Shown here: positions 28,395-36,225 of the stretch, piece after piece
How positions within the stretch are numbered: the stretch's first letter is position 1
Layout: each line of letters opens with the position of its first letter
Source of the DNA: Motiliproteus coralliicola
GTDB lineage: Bacteria; Pseudomonadota; Gammaproteobacteria; Pseudomonadales; Balneatricaceae
NCBI RefSeq assembly: GCF_003345655.1
Contig: NZ_QQOH01000002.1
Span: 558,001-622,000 of the forward strand
Reading direction: 5' to 3'
Length of the DNA: 64,000 bases
Program-made: the position numbers and the translations under genes
The notes under the pieces: generated by a model
Database searches by the model: none
Told to the model about the DNA's origin: nothing
What the model saw: only the letters and a program-made list of their open reading frames with translations

Positions 28395-30077
28395 TCAGCA
28401 GCGCCTTGAGGCGGTGATCGAGCGGCTCAGCAGGATTACTGGAATCAATCCCACCAGTACAATAAGCAGCGCGCTCAGCGCCGACTGCTCGATCATCTCA
28501 TCCGATGCGTATTGATAGACCTGGGTTGCCAGGGTATCGAAGTTAAACGGCCGCAGGATCAGCGTGGCCGGTAACTCCTTCATGCAGTCGACAAAGACAA
28601 CCAGTGCGCCGGTTAGAATCCCTCCACGAATCAGCGGCAGGTGGACGCGTAACAGCGTTTGCATGCTGTTGAGCCCCAGTGAGCGTGAGGCCATGTCCAT
28701 GGTCGGGGTGACCTTGATCAGGCTGGACTCAATCGAGCCGGCGGCGACCGCGAGAAATCTCACCACGTAGGCGAACAGGATGGCGAAGGCAGTACCACTG
28801 AGCAGCAACCCGGTGGAGATGTCGAACTGTTCGCGCATAAAGCTATCCAGTCCGTTATCAAAAGCAGCGAATGGGATGATGACCCCGATTGCCAGCACTG
28901 CGCCCGGCATGGCATACCCAAGGCCGGAGGCCCGAATGCCGGTTTTCATCAGTTTGCTGTTGCCGTGTAGCCTTGAGCTATAAGCCAGCAATAGCCCGAT
29001 CAGGCAGCACAGCAGCGCCGCCAGTGCCGACAGCACAAAGCTGTTGGTGGCGATCGTCAGGAAGTCTTCAGTCCAGGACTCGTCAAAGTAGATCACCGCG
29101 TAGCGAGCCAGCAGCAGGATTGGCAGCAGGAAGCCTGCGACAAAAGGCAGTCCGCAGATTAGCAGGGCGCCGGCTGCGCGCCAGCCGCTCAATTGATAGG
29201 TATCGAGGTTGCCATAACGATCGGCGCCGCTGAACTGCTTCTGTCGGGAGCGGCTGATCCGTTCGATGCTGATAAGAATCACGACAAAGATCAGCATCAT
29301 GCTGGCGATCTGGGCCGCGCCGCCCAGATTACCCATGTTCAGCCAGGTGTCGTAGATCCCCGCGCTCAGGCTTTTTACCGCAAAGTAATCCACCGTGCCG
29401 AAATCGTTCAGGGTTTCCATCGATACCAGTGAAAGGCCTACAGCAATACCGGGGCGTGCGATCGGCAAGGATACCCGGAAGAAACTCTGCCAGGCATTGC
29501 AGCCCAGGGTGCGGCTGGCGGCCTGGATGTTGGCGGACTGCTCCAGGAAGGCGGCGCGAGCCATCATGTAGACATAGGGATAGAGCACCAGCGACAGCAT
29601 CAAGATAGCGCCGCCAAGGGTACGGATATCCGGGAACCAGTAATCCCGAGCATTGCGCCAATCGAACCAATCCCGTAGCGCCATCTGTACCGGGCCGGCG
29701 TACTCAAGCAGATCGGTATAGACGTAGGCGATCACGTAGGCAGGGATCGCAAAGGGCAGCAGTAGCGCCCATTCAAACAGTCGGCTGCCGGGGAAGCGGC
29801 ACATGGTCACCAACCAGGCAGTACTGACACCGATAACAATCGACAAACCGCCGACGCCCGCCAGCAATAGTAGGGTGGTTTCAATGTAATGGGGTAGAAC
29901 GGTATCGGCCAGGTGGCTCCAGATATTCTCTTCCGGGAAAAGCGAGATCCAGAAGATGGAGGCAACCGGTAAGCAGACCAGGACTGCAATGAGTAGTGAA
30001 CCGAAAAGCCAACGCAGGCCCTTGTTGGAGCTTCGCTGGGGTTGGGAGGGGGTAATCGATTCGATTGTACTGGTCAT
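28395..30077 (-). CDS. fbpB: Ferric iron ABC transporter, double permease (FbpB-like)
   Basis: Inner-membrane permease of 560 residues made of two fused permease halves, about twelve hydrophobic segments in all. Each half has an EAA-type loop that contacts the ATPase: one near 185-215 (AASRTLGCNAWQSFFRVSLPIARPG), one near 470-500 (MASRSLGLNSMQTLLRVHLPLIRGG). This two-domain build is normal for FbpB/SfuB iron permeases. It is read after fbpA with a hairpin in the 62-base gap. It ends 25 bases from the end of convergent fbpC with no terminator visible between them. Confidence 0.9.
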   Translation of the reverse strand: MTSTIESITPSQPQRSSNKGLRWLFGSLLIAVLVCLPVASIFWISLFPEENIWSHLADTVLPHYIETTLLLLAGVGGLSIVIGVSTAWLVTMCRFPGSRLFEWALLLPFAIPAYVIAYVYTDLLEYAGPVQMALRDWFDWRNARDYWFPDIRTLGGAILMLSLVLYPYVYMMARAAFLEQSANIQAASRTLGCNAWQSFFRVSLPIARPGIAVGLSLVSMETLNDFGTVDYFAVKSLSAGIYDTWLNMGNLGGAAQIASMMLIFVVILISIERISRSRQKQFSGADRYGNLDTYQLSGWRAAGALLICGLPFVAGFLLPILLLARYAVIYFDESWTEDFLTIATNSFVLSALAALLCCLIGLLLAYSSRLHGNSKLMKTGIRASGLGYAMPGAVLAIGVIIPFAAFDNGLDSFMREQFDISTGLLLSGTAFAILFAYVVRFLAVAAGSIESSLIKVTPTMDMASRSLGLNSMQTLLRVHLPLIRGGILTGALVVFVDCMKELPATLILRPFNFDTLATQVYQYASDEMIEQSALSALLIVLVGLIPVILLSRSITASRRC

Positions 30078-30093
30078 TCAAAGGCCAAAAACT

Positions 30094-30119
30094 AAAAAAG
30101 GGCGGCACCTGGCCGCCCT
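30094..30119 (-). terminator. Terminator/attenuator between fbpA and fbpB
   Basis: On the minus strand GGGCGGC and GCCGCCC pair around a short loop and are followed by TTTTTTAG. It lies in the fbpA-fbpB gap, 17 bases before the fbpB start. A leaky terminator here would give more binding protein than permease, a common arrangement in ABC importers. Confidence 0.75.
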
Positions 30120-30139
30120 CCAGAAACGATCAGAGATTA

Positions 30140-31177
30140 TCAGTGATCGTACTGTACCTTATCAACCAGTTTGGCTGCCTTGGTACGATTTTCTGCGACA
30201 GTAGACAGGCTCAGCTTGTCAGCTTTGAAATCGCTCATGTGCTCTTTGACCAGACCGGACAGCGGGGTGCCGGGCTTGACCGGGAACTCGTAGTTAACCT
30301 GAGCGTACATTTCCTGACCCTGAGTGCTGCTGAGGAACTCCATCAGTTTAATGGCGTTGTCACGGTTCGGGGCGTACTTGGTGACGGCTGCACCGGTGAT
30401 GTTCATGTGCGCGCCGCGGTCATCCTGGTTCGGGAATACCAGGTTGACGGAGTTGGCCCAGTCGACCTGCTCCGGGTTCTTTTTGTTGTGCAGCATCTTA
30501 CCGAAGTAGTAGGTGTTGCCGATCGCCAGGTCGCAGACGCCTTCGTACACAGCCTTAACCTGGGCACGGTCGTTACCTTGCGGCTTACGGGCCAGGTTGT
30601 CTTTCACGCCGGCCAGCCATTTCTCGGCTTCTGCTTCACCGTGGTGGGCGATCATGGAGCCGAACAGAGACAGGTTGTAGGAGTGCTTGCCGCTGCGGGT
30701 GCAGATGCGACCTTTCCACTTCGGATCAGCCAGATCTTCGTAGCTCTTCAGCTCGCCCGGCTTAACGCGATCCTTGGAGGCGTAAACGATGCGTGAACGG
30801 GCGGTCAGTGCGTACCAGTTGTCGTTCGGATCACGGTACTGTTCCGGGATGTTGGCATCCAGAACTTCGCTCTGGACCGGCTGGGCCAGGCCTTGGTTAA
30901 CGGCGTGGATCAGGTTGCCGGTATCGGCGGTCAGCAGCAGGTCAGCCTTGCTGTTTTTGCCTTCGTTTTTCAGGCGCTCGACCAGGCCTTTCTTGGCAAA
31001 AACCACGTTGGTCTTGATGCCAGTCTCGGCGGTGAAGGCTTCCAGCATCGGCTTGATCAGGAACGCCTGGCGGAAGGAGTAGATGTTGACTTCTTCAGCG
31101 GCCTGGGTCGGCATGGCAGCAGCAGCGATGGGAAGGATGGCTAGAGCAGCAAGTTTCTTCATTGTATTAAGACTCAC
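30140..31177 (-). CDS. fbpA: Ferric iron ABC transporter, periplasmic binding protein (FbpA-like)
   Basis: Periplasmic Fe(3+)-binding protein. 345 residues from 31177; an ATG five codons later (31162) would also fit and gives a cleaner signal peptide MKKLAALAILPIAAAAMPTQA, with cleavage near AQA-AEE... (written here in parts: MKKLAALAILPIAAAAM, then PTQA). The mature start EEVNIYSFRQAFLIKPML matches the FutA/FbpA class. The adjacent tyrosines of the iron site, Tyr223-Tyr224 in GNTYYFGKM, are present. Its regulator is likely Fur. Confidence 0.92.
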   Translation of the reverse strand: MSLNTMKKLAALAILPIAAAAMPTQAAEEVNIYSFRQAFLIKPMLEAFTAETGIKTNVVFAKKGLVERLKNEGKNSKADLLLTADTGNLIHAVNQGLAQPVQSEVLDANIPEQYRDPNDNWYALTARSRIVYASKDRVKPGELKSYEDLADPKWKGRICTRSGKHSYNLSLFGSMIAHHGEAEAEKWLAGVKDNLARKPQGNDRAQVKAVYEGVCDLAIGNTYYFGKMLHNKKNPEQVDWANSVNLVFPNQDDRGAHMNITGAAVTKYAPNRDNAIKLMEFLSSTQGQEMYAQVNYEFPVKPGTPLSGLVKEHMSDFKADKLSLSTVAENRTKAAKLVDKVQYDH

Positions 31178-31230
31178 TAATTAAACGGAAATGTAATGCG
31201 AAGAATTCTCGTTACACTGGAAATAAAAGT

Positions 31231-31249
31231 CAATCTTATTTTCAATAAC
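31231..31249. promoter_or_regulatory. Weak Fur-box-like A/T-rich site upstream of fbpA
   Basis: The minus strand reads GTTATTGAAAATAAGATTG, 54 bases upstream of the fbpA start. It matches the repeated NATAAT-type Fur pattern only partly. The rest of the 202-base fbpA-rsmE gap shows no other structure. Confidence 0.22.
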
Positions 31250-31379
31250 TTTAGTGTTGGTTTGATGCTGCCTATGAGAAAGATCAATTCTGAGTGCAGA
31301 GGTTGGCTGTTCGCGGTAGAAACAAGCTTGCCCGGTTGGAAGAGAGAAGCGCAAAGGTAGAGCCGGCTTTGAGAAGCGA

Positions 31380-32087
31380 TTAGAACAACCGGGCACAAGC
31401 GGCGACGATAGCGGCTTCAACCCGCAAAATCCGCTGGCCCAGGTCGATCGCCTGAAAACCGCTATCGGCCAGTTTATCGATCTCGTAGGGGATAAAGCCG
31501 CCCTCCGGGCCGATGGCCAACACAGTCGGCTGTGTCAGTCCGCGCGGGCAGGGCTGGGCATGGTAGGGATGGGCTACCAAGTTTGTCTTGCCTTGGCAGA
31601 TTGAGGGCAGTTCATCCTCGACAAAGGGTTTGAAGCGTTTGCGCAGCTGCACTTTGGGCAGCTGGGTCGCCATGCCTTGCTCCAGCCCAAGAATCAGGTG
31701 TTCACGGATCTTTTCTTCAGTGAGGAACGGGGTTTGCCAATAACTTTTCTCGACCCGATAGCTGTTGATCAGGATCAGCTCCTGCACACCGAGGGTGGCG
31801 CAACTCTGGAAGATCCGCTTTAGCATTTTGGGGCGAGGTAATGCTAGCAGCAGGGTTAGCGGCAATTGAGGTGGTGGCGATTGATCGAGCTGAACGTCCA
31901 GTTCCAGCTGTGAACTGCTTAGTTGGATGATTCTGCCCTGCCCAATCAGGCCGTCGATCAGACCAACCTTGAGACTGTCGCCGACTTGGGCGCGATGGAC
32001 GCTCAGTACGTGCTGAAGACGACGGTCATTGATACGGGCCCGAGCGCTGTCGAGAAAATCTTCGGGTTGGAGTAGTAGCAGATTCAT
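31380..32087 (-). CDS. rsmE: 16S rRNA m3U1498 methyltransferase RsmE
   Basis: SPOUT-class methyltransferase that modifies U1498 of 16S rRNA with S-adenosylmethionine. It is 235 residues. An N-terminal PUA-like domain covers residues 1-70 (RINDRRLQHVLSVHRAQVGD). The SPOUT domain includes LLLALPRPKMLKRIFQSC near 82 and the trefoil-knot motifs LAIGPEGGFIPYEI near 190 and LGQRILRVEAAIVAA near 217. It stands alone between fbpA and lutC. Confidence 0.94.
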   Translation of the reverse strand: MNLLLLQPEDFLDSARARINDRRLQHVLSVHRAQVGDSLKVGLIDGLIGQGRIIQLSSSQLELDVQLDQSPPPQLPLTLLLALPRPKMLKRIFQSCATLGVQELILINSYRVEKSYWQTPFLTEEKIREHLILGLEQGMATQLPKVQLRKRFKPFVEDELPSICQGKTNLVAHPYHAQPCPRGLTQPTVLAIGPEGGFIPYEIDKLADSGFQAIDLGQRILRVEAAIVAACARLF

Positions 32088-32149
32088 GGGCCGCGATGCT
32101 AGACCTAACCGGGCGGCAGGTCTAGTCCCGCGGTAAGGGATGGGGAGAA

Positions 32150-32168
32150 GAGCCCGCTGTGCGGGCTC
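32150..32168 (-). terminator. Hairpin after lutC
   Basis: GAGCCCGC and GCGGGCTC form a perfect 8-base stem around TGT, just after the lutC stop. On the minus strand it is followed by TTCTCCCC, so the T-tract is weak. Confidence 0.5.
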
Positions 32169-32175
32169 GGCAATG

Positions 32176-32850
32176 TCAGTCGTTGATCATAAAGATGACC
32201 AAACGTTTGGGGCCGTGGGCACCCATCTGCAGACGTTGCTCGATATCGGCGCTGCGGGATGGACCGGTGATCATGTTGACCGTTCTTGGCCAGTTCTCTC
32301 CCACGGTCTCACGCAGTTGCTGCCACGCCTGTTCGTAGAATCCGACGATCTGGCTTTGGCGCAGCGCCACCAGATGAATGTCGGTCAGGAAGTTCATCGT
32401 GGTTGGGCTGTTGGGGCCCGAATGCAGCATCAGGGTGCCGGTTTCGGCGATACCGGCGAAGCTCAGAGTCAGGCTGATCGGGTCACCAGCCTGGACTGGG
32501 CGCGACTCCACCTTAATACCTTCCAGCGGACCCCAGTCCAGCGCTTCCAGCGCAGCATCACTGCCGCGAAGCAGCTGCTTGAGCTGGTTTTGCTGCAGGA
32601 AGTCGGCAACGGCGATGGGTAGCTTTTCCAGTGAATCGATATCGATCAGCTCGGCGGCCGCTTCTTCGGCCATCGAGCGGAATAGGGCTACCTGGCCTTC
32701 GGCATCAAGCTGGCCGCGGGCCGGAATCGTATGCCGGGGATGTTGGCCAATTCGTTCGCGCAGTTGGGTCTGGGCTTGCTGGCTCAGCTCACCCCGACCG
32801 AGGCCACGGCGGATATTGCCAAGAATCTGATCGCGTGCGTTCTGGCTCAT
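32176..32850 (-). CDS. lutC: LutC/YkgG-type LUD-domain protein of L-lactate oxidation
   Basis: 224-residue LUD-domain protein, the third component of the LutABC L-lactate dehydrogenase complex. The C-terminal half shows the family pattern: ADPI-like GDPISLTLSFAGIAETGTLML near 125, the DIHLVAL segment near 165, and MITGPSRSADIEQRLQMGAHGP near 190. The start overlaps the lutB stop by 4 bases (ATGA), so the two are coupled. Confidence 0.92.
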   Translation of the reverse strand: MSQNARDQILGNIRRGLGRGELSQQAQTQLRERIGQHPRHTIPARGQLDAEGQVALFRSMAEEAAAELIDIDSLEKLPIAVADFLQQNQLKQLLRGSDAALEALDWGPLEGIKVESRPVQAGDPISLTLSFAGIAETGTLMLHSGPNSPTTMNFLTDIHLVALRQSQIVGFYEQAWQQLRETVGENWPRTVNMITGPSRSADIEQRLQMGAHGPKRLVIFMIND

Positions 32851-34277
32851 TGCTGGCCTCCTTTATGCTGCTTGTTGCCCTGTTCTTTTTTCCATTGATC
32901 CATAAAGGTACCGCCCTGGGGGGCGGGAAGATCGCGCCAGGCGGTCCAGCCGTTCTTCAGTGGCAAGGACTTCAGTCGGCCCTTCTTACCGGATAGGGTT
33001 TTCAGCGATAGTGAGCTGAGCTTCGCTAGCCAGCGGTAAAGCTTGGGCCGGCGAGCGAACTGAGACCAGACGCCCAGACCGAAGCGAAAGCCGGTGGGCG
33101 ACAGGTGTTTTTCAAACTCCCGCTCGCGCCAGTGGCGCATCATCTTCGGCAAAGGAATACGCACCGGGCAGACCGATTCGCAGGTGCCGCAGAAGGTGGA
33201 GGCGTTGGGTAGGTGGCCGGCCTTGTCGATGCCGATCAATTTGGGGGTCAACACCGAACCCATCGGGCCGGGGTAGACCCAGCCGTAGGCGTGTCCACCG
33301 ACGGAGCCGTACACCGGGCAGTGGTTCATACAGGCGGAGCAGCGGATGCAGCGCAGCATGTCCTGGAAATCGGTACCGACCATCTCGCTGCGACCGTTGT
33401 CGAGCAGTACCACGTGGAATTCGTCTGGACCGTCTTGGTCCTCTTCGCGGCGCGGGCCGGTGGACAGGGTGTTGTAGACCGTGAACTCCTGGCCGGTTGC
33501 GGAGCGAGCCAGCAGGCGCAGGTAGAGGGTCATATCCTCCAGCGTCGGTACCACCTTGTCGATGGTGGTGATGACCACGTGAACCTTCGGCAGGGTCTGG
33601 GTCAGGTCGCCGTTGCCCTCGTTGGTGACGATGATGGTGCTGCCGGTTTCGGCGACACAGAAATTAGCGCCGGTGATGCCCACATCGGCACCGACGAACT
33701 GCTTGCGCAGCATTTCGCGGGCTTCCTGCATCAGAGCGGCTGGGTCGTCGGTGCGCTCGGTGCCATGCTTCTTCGAGAAGATATCGCTGACATCGTCGAG
33801 ATTCAGGTGAATTGCCGGGGCGATGATGTGGCTGGGGTGATCCTCGCGCAGCTGCAGGATGTATTCGCCCAGGTCTGTCTCGACCGGTTGAACGCCGTTC
33901 TCCTCCAGGTAGTCGTTCAAGGCGATCTCTTCAGATACCATCGACTTACCCTTGGTGACGGTCTTGGCGTCAGCGCTCTGGCAGATCTTTAGAATCGCTT
34001 CACGAGCCTGTTGGCCGTCACGGGCCCAGTGAACCTGGCCGCCATGTTTGGTCACGTTGGTTTCAAACTGCTCCAGATAGTAATCCAGATGTTCGATGGT
34101 GTGATTTTTCAGGTCGCGGGCTTGGTCGCGCAACGTTTCGAACTCGGGCATTCGAGCCACGGCGGCGGCGCGCTTTTGCGGGAAACCGTCACGCAGGTTT
34201 CCAAGGGCTTTCTGCAGCGATACATCTTCCAGTGCGATGCGGGAGCTGGCTTTAAATTCGGGGGTTTTAATCTCCAT
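32847..34277 (-). CDS. lutB: LutB/YkgF-type iron-sulfur LUD-domain protein
   Basis: 476-residue electron-transfer subunit for L-lactate oxidation to pyruvate. A LUD domain covers residues about 65-295 (GITGANFCVAETGSTIIVTN near 195). Two ferredoxin-type cysteine sets follow: CIRCSACMNHCPVYG near 310 and CGTCESVCPVRIPLPK near 360, each fit for a 4Fe-4S cluster. No membrane segment is visible. It lies 2 bases after lutA. Confidence 0.94.
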   Translation of the reverse strand: MEIKTPEFKASSRIALEDVSLQKALGNLRDGFPQKRAAAVARMPEFETLRDQARDLKNHTIEHLDYYLEQFETNVTKHGGQVHWARDGQQAREAILKICQSADAKTVTKGKSMVSEEIALNDYLEENGVQPVETDLGEYILQLREDHPSHIIAPAIHLNLDDVSDIFSKKHGTERTDDPAALMQEAREMLRKQFVGADVGITGANFCVAETGSTIIVTNEGNGDLTQTLPKVHVVITTIDKVVPTLEDMTLYLRLLARSATGQEFTVYNTLSTGPRREEDQDGPDEFHVVLLDNGRSEMVGTDFQDMLRCIRCSACMNHCPVYGSVGGHAYGWVYPGPMGSVLTPKLIGIDKAGHLPNASTFCGTCESVCPVRIPLPKMMRHWREREFEKHLSPTGFRFGLGVWSQFARRPKLYRWLAKLSSLSLKTLSGKKGRLKSLPLKNGWTAWRDLPAPQGGTFMDQWKKEQGNKQHKGGQQ

Positions 34278-34279
34278 GC

Positions 34280-35095
34280 TTAAGCCTCCTGCGCCAGTTC
34301 GTAGTTGAACTCTTCAACACTCTGGCCGATGGCCGGGGTGTCGGTCATGCCGGCCAGTACTTCGACCACGTGGCGTACCTCAAGCTTTTCGCCTTCGCGC
34401 TTGAGCTTGCCGGCCATGTTCAGCAGGCAACCCAGGTCGCCGCCGAGCAGGACATCGGCCTTGGTGGCAGTCGCGTTCTTGGTCTTGTTGCCGACCATGC
34501 GGTTGGAGATATCCGGGTATTTGATGCAGAAGGTGCCACCAAAGCCACAGCAGGTTTCGGCCTCTTCCATCTCTTCGATCTCGACGCCGTCAACCTTGCC
34601 CAGCAGATGGCGTGGCTGCTTTTTAATACCCAGTTCCCGCAGACCGGCACAGGAGTCATGGTAGGTCACTTTCTTGGAGTAACTTTCCAGGCTCAGATCG
34701 GCACCAATCACATCGGTCAGGAACGAGGTGATCTCGAAAGCGCGTGCGGCCAGGTCGAGAGCACGGCTGTGATAGGGATCAGTCTTATCAAACAGCTGTG
34801 GGTATTCGTGCAGCATGCCGATGCAGGAACCGGAAGGGCCGACGACATACTCGTAACCGTCGAAGCTGTCGATGACCCCGCGGGCGATTTCGGCGGTAGA
34901 GCGGCGATCGCCGGAGTTGTAGGTTGGTTGACCACAGCAGGTTTGGGTATCAGGAACTTCGACCCGGCAGCCGGCCATTTCAAGCAGCTTAACGGTGGCA
35001 AAGCCTACGCTGGGGCGGAACATATCAACCAGGCAGGTGACGAACAGACCCACTTGCGGCGCGCGGCCTGTGGGAGAGTTTGGGGTTGCAGTCAT
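34280..35095 (-). CDS. lutA: LutA/YkgE-type CCG-domain protein
   Basis: 271-residue oxidoreductase subunit of the same complex, first gene of the minus-strand lutABC operon. It carries two cysteine-rich CCG motifs, CCGQPTYNSG near residue 58 and CCGFGGTFCIKYP near residue 185, each with partner cysteines (CLVD near 20, DSCAGL near 150). These bind an unusual iron-sulfur cluster in heterodisulfide-reductase-like proteins. No lactate permease gene is present in the neighbourhood. Confidence 0.94.
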   Translation of the reverse strand: MTATPNSPTGRAPQVGLFVTCLVDMFRPSVGFATVKLLEMAGCRVEVPDTQTCCGQPTYNSGDRRSTAEIARGVIDSFDGYEYVVGPSGSCIGMLHEYPQLFDKTDPYHSRALDLAARAFEITSFLTDVIGADLSLESYSKKVTYHDSCAGLRELGIKKQPRHLLGKVDGVEIEEMEEAETCCGFGGTFCIKYPDISNRMVGNKTKNATATKADVLLGGDLGCLLNMAGKLKREGEKLEVRHVVEVLAGMTDTPAIGQSVEEFNYELAQEA

Positions 35096-35188
35096 GGTGT
35101 TTATCCGACGGTCACTGGGGCTTGTGCCCTCGTTATTAGTTGAGGCTACTTTATCCTGTCATTGTTTAGGCGCTAAACTAATTGCTGC

Positions 35189-35205
35189 AACTGGTCTGAC
35201 CAAGT
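35189..35205. promoter_or_regulatory. FadR/LldR-type operator between lutA and its regulator
   Basis: AACTGGTCTGACCAAGT contains the perfect palindrome TGGTC-T-GACCA, matching the TGGTNNGACCA-like operators of FadR-subfamily GntR regulators. It lies in the 151-base divergent gap, 94 bases from lutA and 42 from the regulator start. Confidence 0.7.
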
Positions 35206-35246
35206 GAATTTGGCCAGCAGGAGTCGCGAAACGGGATGGCAAGCGT

Positions 35247-36029
35247 ATGAGTGATCAGCAGTATAGCCCGCTCCGAGTGGAACGGTCTCGAGCAGAACGG
35301 CAGTCTCGAACAGGGTCGTCGCCCAGGGTGGTTAAGGAGCGGCTGCCGGGACGGGCCAAGCAGCTGGCTGAGGGTCTCAAACAAGCGATCATCGAGGGAG
35401 ATATTCGCCCGGGGGCCAAGTTGGAGTCTGAGCGGGTTCTGGGGCAGCGTTTTCAGGCGTCCCGAGCCACGGTCCGAGAGGCGATCAGCGAGCTGCGCGG
35501 TGCTGGATTGGTGCAAACCCATCATGGAGGAGGAAGCCGTTGCTTAAACCTGTTGGAGCCCTACTTCCAGGACGATAACGAAGCTATCTCCGAACCGGGC
35601 TTGGCGTTGCAGCAGCAGGTGCTGGAGATGCGTGAAATGCTGGAAGGGGAGGCTGCCTATTACTGTGCTACCCGAGCCAGCGATGAGGAGTTGGAGGCGC
35701 TGGCGCAGGAATATGCCCGGATGGGGCAAAGTAATGCGGGTGCTAACACGCTACGTCAAGCCAAGGTGGATCTGGGCTTTCATATGCGGATTGCCGAGCA
35801 GAGTCACCACCTGCTGGTGCTGTCGTTGAGTCAGCTGCTCTATACCCGTTACTTCAATGCGATCTATGGCGTGCTGTCGCAGACTTTCAAGAAGAAAGGG
35901 CGCTATCCGGAGCATATCGGCGCCCAGCATCGACATATATTTCAAGCGATTATGGATCGGGATGCCGATGCTGCCCGGCAAGCGGCGCGGGAACATATCG
36001 CCTATACCCGCGGGCTGTTGCTTTCGTAA
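35247..36029 (+). CDS. FadR-subfamily GntR regulator, probably of lutABC (LldR-like)
   Basis: 260 residues. A basic, poorly conserved N-terminal extension of about 30 residues precedes a GntR winged helix (about 35-105: LAEGLKQAIIEGDIRPG, LESERVLGQRFQASRATVREAISELRGAGLV). The C-terminal FCD domain (about 125-255) has a conserved metal/ligand site pattern: MREMLEGEAAYY, DLGFHMRIAEQSHH, and EHIGAQHRHIFQAIMDRD. It is divergent from lutABC and has an operator-like palindrome in the shared gap, so control by lactate is likely but not shown. A glycolate or other 2-hydroxyacid sensor is the main alternative. Confidence 0.88.
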   Translation: MSDQQYSPLRVERSRAERQSRTGSSPRVVKERLPGRAKQLAEGLKQAIIEGDIRPGAKLESERVLGQRFQASRATVREAISELRGAGLVQTHHGGGSRCLNLLEPYFQDDNEAISEPGLALQQQVLEMREMLEGEAAYYCATRASDEELEALAQEYARMGQSNAGANTLRQAKVDLGFHMRIAEQSHHLLVLSLSQLLYTRYFNAIYGVLSQTFKKKGRYPEHIGAQHRHIFQAIMDRDADAARQAAREHIAYTRGLLLS

Positions 36030-36070
36030 CTTGGTATCTGCCGGATGGCTGAGAAATTGTCCGGATAGAC

Positions 36071-36099
36071 TGTTTAACCCATTTCGTGGCTGCTAGAAT
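36071..36099 (+). promoter_or_regulatory. Probable extended -10 promoter of thrS
   Basis: TGCTAGAAT is an extended -10 (TGN plus TAGAAT at 36094-36099). The -35 at 36071-36076 (TGTTTA) is weak, with a 17-base spacer. A leader of about 120 nucleotides would precede thrS. Confidence 0.45.
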
Positions 36100-36113
36100 G
36101 CTGCGCTTGTTTG

Positions 36114-36145
36114 CGCCCGGTCCATCGTAAGAGTTCATCCGGGCG
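36114..36145 (+). promoter_or_regulatory. thrS leader hairpin
   Basis: CGCCCGG and CCGGGCG enclose 18 bases in the thrS 5' leader. There is no T-tract, so it is unlikely to be a terminator. In E. coli the thrS leader folds into tRNA-like arms bound by ThrRS; whether this hairpin plays that part is unknown. Confidence 0.4.
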
Positions 36146-36225
36146 TCTGCCTTTATGGAAAACTGTTTCTAAAAACATCAATTCATGTGGCCTTTGGTAG
36201 GGGTCACCACTGGAAAGGATTTAAC

